Shown here: positions 57,231 through 64,000 of the stretch, piece by piece
Layout: each line of letters begins with the position of its first letter
How positions within the stretch are numbered: position 1 is the first letter of the stretch
Assembly: GCF_032854445.1 (NCBI RefSeq)
Contig: NC_088295.1
Coordinates: 37,437,385 to 37,501,384, forward strand
Length of the DNA stretch: 64,000 nt
Source: Liolophura sinensis
Lineage: Eukaryota; Mollusca; Polyplacophora; Chitonida; Chitonidae
Direction: 5' to 3'
The notes under the pieces: generated by a model
What the model was told of the DNA's origin: nothing
Seen by the model: only the letters and a program-made list of their open reading frames with translations
Databases searched by the model: none
Translations under genes and position numbers: made by a program

Positions 57231-60200
57231 CTAAGGTCAAGATAGGGGACGAGCCTAGGGTGGGGCATATAGCATTCAATACCGTTCTTCCTTAGACATT
57301 TTTCTTGACTTTTGCTTAAGGTTAGGAATAAATAAATTTCAACAATATTTCAGTCTTATCATAGCGATCGACTTCACCGTAATACATTATTTGTCAACAT
57401 ATAATCCATAATATGTAACCTGCCCTATATTTACACCGAGTAGAGAAAATGTTCATACCATCCGAAGCTTTATTGCTAAAATGAATTCATAAAAAATGTG
57501 CTAAGACTGAAATGACAAGGTAGAAAAAGCATAGATTCGGGTGAACTTCATCATAACAAAGGCAAGAATCCCTGAAGGGTTGATCAGGCAGATGATCAAA
57601 GAAGTGTGAAAAATAATGGTTAGTTGGTTTCGTCGCCTCATCAAGTTTGTACGTTGAGACTTGTATCGCACGTGTCTGTAATTTGTGACATTTTTACAAC
57701 TAACCCTGAACTTTCCTGGAGCCACAATACACTGTCCTTGGTGGCATGTGAAACTGTGTCTTCTGCCACTTGTGTCATTTGACTGCAGTCTAATGTATCA
57801 GCTATGCGACAGCAAACTCTTTCATTACATTTAAAGAGGATCAGGGAATTTGGGACAGGTTACATAATCTTGTTTTGCCACGCGTATTCACAACTGTGTC
57901 GCGTGATTTATTCTTGTAATAGATTACAACCTCCAAGAAAGGGATTTGAACGTGCCAACTTTGGCACCAGAGTCTTTGGGGTTGTTATTTTTTGATTAAT
58001 ACTCTGTTGAAGTATAGGAGAAAAATTCTGGTATTGCCCAATGATGGTCGTCAGCTTCACTTAGTAAGCCCTGCTTATATTGGGTTTGATTCTCTCGTGA
58101 GCGAGGTGTGTTTTCAGTTGGGAAGACAACCCGTCTAAAACATGTCGACCTGTGCAGTGTACTTTTCTGCTCTTTTGTGTAATACGTCAGTGTCTCTCTA
58201 TAGTTACGGTGGTAAAGCAAAGAGGTAGTTTTCAAGAACTGCAGCGTAACAGCATGGTTTACACATCTTAGAACCGGCTTGTTTAGGCGGGAAATGTTAC
58301 ATATTGGCATCAACCTAGCTTACTAAACCGGTGCTTAAGACTTCTAAAAAGTCCAGGGAATTCCAGGAGGCTCGGCATGAGCGAAAAAGAAAGCTCCTTA
58401 GTGCTCCAAAAAGCACTTAAAATTCTATTTCTAATTCGTAATATTAAACTATTAAGATTGGTTTCAACATCAAGAATCCATTACCTCGGGTAACGTCATA
58501 ATTATTCAAAAGCGAGTTGCATGCTGGACAATGGGAATAGGGAGTAATTTGTTTTACGATAGCTGCATCAACAATCGGTTAGAACAAACTGCACGCAATA
58601 GCGTAGCCTACACTACTGTCTCTGTGAACAGACTACATCGTTTTAATTTCCTAACATCCGTCACTAAAACCAAACTGCCTTTGATTATGCACTATTCGAG
58701 ATAAAATAAAATTCATTTATTAAGATTATATTATATTATAAGACAATTTCAGATATGACAGTGTCAGATACAGAGTTTACAGTAAACAGGATAACAGTTT
58801 AGGTATCTGGTGTCGCCCCCTGTCAAAACATGTCGAACTGCGCACAATACACAGCATGCCACTAGTTTCGAACAAGTGTAACGTCACACGAGGCAATGAG
58901 TTCATGCCGTCAAAATAGAGTTTACAGACTTTAACATTATGAATTAGAAAACGTGCCCTAACTTCATTTTTCTTGTAAGAATATGAACTTAAAGCATATC
59001 CATGAGTAGAGTTTGTGTAGTTACGTGCCACTGACTAAAGTATCAATTTTGGTAGCGAGTATGACTGATTTTACTGACAGCTGAATATAGGCGACTGGCT
59101 AAAATAAAAAAAAAATATAAATGGTTATGCATTCTGTTTGTGGAAAGTATTCACATCATGATTGTAACCAACAGCTATATACACCATATACGATGCTCCA
59201 GTTTAAAGTGTTTATACCCGTGCGGACAACTGCGGACAACGTTCCACTGAAGAATCTAGCTAATATATTCTAAACCTCATCACCTGGGTATCTGTATTTC
59301 GCTGGCATACTCTGTGCACACATAAAAAATGTTCACATAATGTCATACGTTGCTTTGATAAGACTGTAGAAGCCTACGGTAACTGTATGTGAGCAGGGAT
59401 AGGGGCAGTACTTCCGTCGTACAACGTTAATCGTATCCGTTGTGTAACTGGCTGGCCACCCCACTAATATTTATCGGACTTGATTGATATTTAACACATT
59501 CAGATGAAAGTACCTGAGGCAAAGATATTCTTAAAGATGATTAAATCATAACAACTGACAAATGTCGCTGTCACATTTCATCAAGTATGATTTTAATCTG
59601 AAGAAAAGATTCCTAACCTAAACTCATAGGATCACCGAAGGAAAGTGGACATTTAAATATATTGCTATTGGCAGCACATTGATTAATGCTTCACCGCAGC
59701 CCTTTAGAACTTGAGCTGTTTAGATTGCTTGCACCGAAGCAAAAAGCGAACTTTTGACAGAGGTGAGGAGTTTAAAGTGAATATGTATTCGGACTATTAG
59801 TCGGCATCTGCCTCATGTTTTCCTGTCAGAGACAATCATAACTGTGGAGTTATATGTATCAAACATTTATGTATACCACAGATGTAATGATCATCATGGA
59901 GATCAAAGTTTTATAAGCTATCATAACAGACCATGGATCTCAGACTGGATAAGATCCAATTATTATTTCATTCTCGATTTGAAAGAAATTTCTCACATTT
60001 AAAGTGCGATGGTCGCCCAAATATTAGGTATTTTGCGTTATTACAGGATGACATGAGTATCGGGAATTTTTCTCAAGGAGTAATAGTCTCAAGCTTTTCG
60101 TTAACCTCACCCCCAGAAGTATGAATGTTTAAAAAAAAAATGTAACTGAAAATTCTACCAGAATATTTAAATGAGGCGCTGTCATTCAGTGGAAATGGAG

Positions 60201-62035
60201 CACACGCACAGCGCTCGGAAAACGTCATATGTAAACAAATATAGCAGATTACACGCGTAAAAGAAGAACTTACGGCTCATTCGTGACAGGATCGGTCAAA
60301 AAGAGGCGTAAAAAAGAGCTCGATAAGTTGATAAGCAAGTCTACAGTTGTAATTTGTGCTCAGTTTGAACTGTGGAGTACACTGAAGAAAGAAAAGGGTC
60401 TCACGAAGCACGAAGATGTCTCAAAACTACTGCTTGATAGGTGGGTGCAAATGTTGTTGTTGTTGTGGGCATGGGGTGTTAAACTTCGAACAGACACACG
60501 TTTCTGACTTAGTTTAATGAGTAGATTATTCGTAACCTGTTCTCATTGCTGTTTAAGCTGATGTACTCTGAATATGTGTATCAGTATTAGAAATTATCCG
60601 CATTCGTCGACTGATCGAAAGTCGGTATCATAGGGAGCTTTCTGAATGCCGCGCATATGCTTCGGACCCTTCCGGTGGAATATTAATGCGGTAAACTGGC
60701 CCACCCTCTTTGTGTTGAATTCGAATAACGGTAGGGCTTGAATGAGCTACATACTTAAGGGAAAATGTTTTTATTTTTAACGTGAGTGATTCGGTTTATG
60801 AACGAACATTAAAAGTTCGTTAAGACGTCACACCCATAAACTCTGGGCGACCATATCACTTTAAAAGGAAGGTATTTATATTTCTGATTAAGAAAATACC
60901 CCTGATGTGTTTAAACGCAGGGTTTTCTGAACGTTCTCTGTATTATTCTAAATAGTCCAAAACAATACAATTATTACGATTATATAAAATTTATTTTTTG
61001 AATGGCTTACTTGATTGTTTATGATTTATTTTCGGTTTTATCGAAATGTTACTTACTCCACTTTAGTTAGAAAAGTAGTTATCCATGTGCTGCTTTACTG
61101 ATTGTTGTTACACATGCATCGTTCTCACCAACCATGTGAACTGGCCTTGTACATCAACGGGGAGAAGGACGTAAGGAATGGTGTCTGAATTCAATAGGGC
61201 TAGAGATCCTAGACGACCAGGCCGTCTTGAATCTGGTCCGGTCGTTAGATGGCTGTATTAGTTGCTAACTATCCACCGGACTTAAAGCCCTTATTGCCTG
61301 TGACACAAGATTACCGGTGTATTTTTAATTTGACCTGGGAGAGGGGTAATCTTCTGTACGTTACAAGACGCGAAGTACAGTAAGCAGTGTTCCCAGTAGG
61401 AGAAGCAAACAGTCAATGCTTCTTGTCGTGATAGAAAGATTGCTCTATCAAGATTATCCCCATGTGTAGCCAAATCCGTCCTATATATCCACCAGACATA
61501 ACCATAACTAGATTTCATGTATAATCAATTTCTGTATTACAGGAGCCATCAAGAATAACAAATTTTGCGCCCCTCTCTCCACCGAAACTGAAGGGTTAAA
61601 ATATTGTGTTGAAATGATTGTGACATTTTCACGAGGTTCACAAGGTACTCGTTGTCTTTATGAGGTTAGAAAGTACTTCCTGTATTACACCGTAAACTGG
61701 GTGGAAGGATGGATAATTAATATTTAATTCAAAACTATTGATATCAATAAATTGTTGGTATCGTGAGTTGTTTCCGAACCATCGGCATAACTTTAAAAAA
61801 TTACTTCACAGATTTTTTCGTCACGTCTTCATTTTTTTAAAATGTGAAATTAAAAATGATGAAGACAGCGGATCCAGGGAATGAATACAATACTTTTTAA
61901 CAAACTCCTTATGCGGCGTATTTGACTTTTTCTACACTCGATTTACATCACTAGAAAACCTTGATTTGCTTAGGCTTTGCCTCAACAATACTGTCCTTGC
62001 GCAAATCCATTTATTACTTATATGCATGGATATAT
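57231..62035. other. Gene-free sequence with repeat fragments
   Basis: No gene is supported. A block at 57,395-57,560 matches 40,930-41,130. Positions 59,350-59,397 are the reverse complement of part of copy A (37,081-37,125, TTCTACAGTCTTATCAAAG), so an inverted fragment of that repeat lies here. Confidence 0.5.
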
Positions 62036-62039
62036 CCAC

Positions 62040-64000
62040 TCGTAGACACCTTGGTAATATATCCGTGTGGCGAAGCGTACTGAAAAGTTTTCAGAGGACA
62101 TAGCTTTCACGTGATGTATAACGTGGGTCGGGACACTATTGACCTGTAACCAAAAATAAACACAACATTGCAAATAACTACTCGATCTTGTCGGTTGTGT
62201 TATAAAAGTCCACTTACACCGTAAGGAAAAAGCGCTCACGTTCCCTTGAAAAGCCCATGTGATCGGGGAGAGTGGAATTCACAAGAATCGCCTCTGATCG
62301 GAATTGGATTTATTGAACTAACAAAACATGCTGGGCTCATGGGATGGATTCTTCCTATAGACAGCAAGAAACAGCCGAAGAGTGAATGTATATTGTGGGG
62401 TCGTAAGCCGACAGCCTGCCTCAGTGTCTTACCCATCTCGATGTAATTGGTTTTAACAATACGACTCAATGGAACGGACAGATCGATCGATTTACGGTAC
62501 TGAGTTTTACCAAGGGGAGCAGGTGAGGGGATTAAATGAACACATCGGAGATCTCTTCCATTGTTTGTGCAGGGAGACGAGAAATGCTTTGGACATGTGC
62601 GTCTATAAAGCAAACAAAACACTCCAAGGTAGAGGCAAAGAGGCAAATGGACCTCACTTCATCACCCACCGTGCTTACGTTGTGCATTTCAAACGTTAGT
62701 GTATCCATAAGTAGGTATAAAGATTCCTGAAGGGATCAGTTTAGTTTGAATTAATACTACAATGTATGCATAAAAGTGTCTCCCCAGTCTTACTTGATAT
62801 GTCAAATCGGGTTTTGTTACTGTATATTTGTCTTGAAATCCAATTTAAATGCAATGAGCTCATCCATTTAAGTAAGTCTGCCAGTAAAGCTTGTGAATGG
62901 TGGATGGAATATGTCTAGGTAAGTACATCAACCACAATGTATGATGGCAGGTCTTTGGATATATTTCAGCTGAAATCCAGTTGGAATTCCCTGAACATGT
63001 CGAAGTAAGTAATCTACAATAGTGTAACTCTTTGGGTGGAAAGTTGACTAAATAAGTATGCAATATTCGTCGGGAAGTGGCAAGTGGTAATTCGATGGAG
63101 TTGATGTTAACTTTCGTTAACAATTAAAAACTTCCTTTACATTTTATTGTACCCACTTTTTGGATAAATTAGACAAAAGATAATTTTTCAAGTTCCGTAA
63201 ATAAAATGACTTGGAACGACGCAGACATAACCTGTAGTTGACACGCCATCTGACCCTCTTGGAGAATTAAACAAAGTAGTAAGTGTAAGGATTATGAAGT
63301 ATTAATGAATTGGTTTCGAGAAATAGGAATGTACTAGATCGTCACTGAAATCAGTGCACCAGGTCTTTGCCTCGTGTTCAGGAGTCAAAACGTAAAGTAA
63401 ATGGATGGAGTGAGTGAGTGTTTGAGGTTTAACGTCGTACTTAACACGTTTTCAGTCATATGACGACGAAGGAATCCTTGTAGTGCATGTAATGTGCCCC
63501 CTTGTTGCAGGACGGATTTCCACCGCTCTTTTATCTAGTGCTGCTTCACTGAGACGCCTTACCGAAGGCAGGTAAGCCGACCCGCTCGAGCCATTATACT
63601 GATACGGGTCGACCAGTCGTTGCACTATCTCCTTCATGCTGAACGCCAAGAGAGGAAGTTACAACTTCCTCTATTAAGGTCTTAGGTGTAACTCGACCCA
63701 GCATTGACCCAGTGGACTCTACCAGTAAATGGATGGATGGAAAGGCTGTTTATTTAGAGCCTGCTTGTATTGCATTCATTTGACTCATGAAAAATGAAGA
63801 CTGATTAACTGTTAAAGATAGGCAAACTGAAAACAATTCTGTTCTGTACAATTCTAATACACCAAAAAGCAGATCTGCCCAATGGCTCGTAATAACTTTA
63901 TGCAGATGATATGGAAAACGCTCGATTAGCACTGGTAATATTGCACAACGTGTCAAATTGCTTTTCACCCTAAAGGGAATGGTATCGCCAAGGTAAGTTT
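62040..64000. repeat. Dispersed long repeat, copy C, cut by window end
   Basis: AAGCGTACTGAAAAGTTTTC (62,075), GGGACACTATTGACCTGTAACC (62,131) and TATGCAGATGATATGGAAAACG (63,900) match copy A more closely than copy B. The left part of the unit seen in A before about 38,000 is missing, and the right end lies outside the window. One SINE B has inserted into this copy only. Confidence 0.75.
63410..63723 (-). mobile_element. SINE family B, full length with target duplication
   Basis: On the minus strand it runs from a head near 63,723 through TTGGCGTTCAGCATGAAGG and GAGCGGTGGAAATCCGTCC to TTAAGTACGACGTTAAACC and a (CACT)n tail at 63,410. It is flanked by a perfect 14-bp duplication AGTAAATGGATGGA (63,396-63,409 and 63,724-63,737). 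The matching places in copies A and B are empty. Confidence 0.93.

Overview
The window looks like a piece of an animal nuclear genome, most likely a marine invertebrate and probably a mollusc. It is AT-rich, full of degenerate repeats, and shows no convincing host exon, tRNA or rRNA gene. The taxonomic hint comes from tRNA-derived SINE-like repeats: family A ends in a stretch like CAAATAAATAAAT, and family B ends in GTTAAGTACGACGTTAAACC followed by (CACT)n. I recognise these as common in molluscan DNA, but that is recall and not a database match.

Layout. 1-17 kb: gene-free sequence with a degenerate minisatellite (about 2.2-3.0 kb), scattered SINEs, and a 240-bp mariner-type miniature transposon (9,602-9,841) that keeps the first 34 codons of a transposase. 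About 17.1-29.9 kb: three diverged tandem copies of a unit of roughly 4-4.5 kb. 30-37 kb: mostly featureless, with SINE fragments and simple repeats. 37.0-44.6 kb: two direct copies (A and B) of another long repeat; a third copy (C) starts near 62,040 and runs off the window end.

46,456-56,859: the main feature, a 10.4-kb GC-richer Polinton/Maverick-type (adintovirus-like) element, that is, an integrated virus-like DNA transposon. It has 49-bp terminal inverted repeats that begin AG and end CT. Rightward from the left end it carries: a short ORF that starts inside the repeat, an FtsK/A32-type packaging ATPase, a small basic core-like protein, a helical protein of unknown function, a penton-like minor capsid protein, a second small core-like protein, a hexon-like major capsid protein and an adenain-type cysteine protease. 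The opposite strand carries a family B DNA polymerase. Packaging ATPase, protease, two capsid proteins and core proteins would together form a virion, and the polymerase would copy the genome. Every long gene is broken by nonsense codons or frameshifts. The polymerase has lost its C-terminal end including motif C, and no integrase is visible, so this is a dead copy. The right 1.6 kb is non-coding and packed with short tandem repeats and nested inverted repeats.

56,860-62,030 is gene-free and includes a degenerate TTAGGG-like tract next to the element. All coordinates of diverged repeats and all homology statements are by-eye readings.
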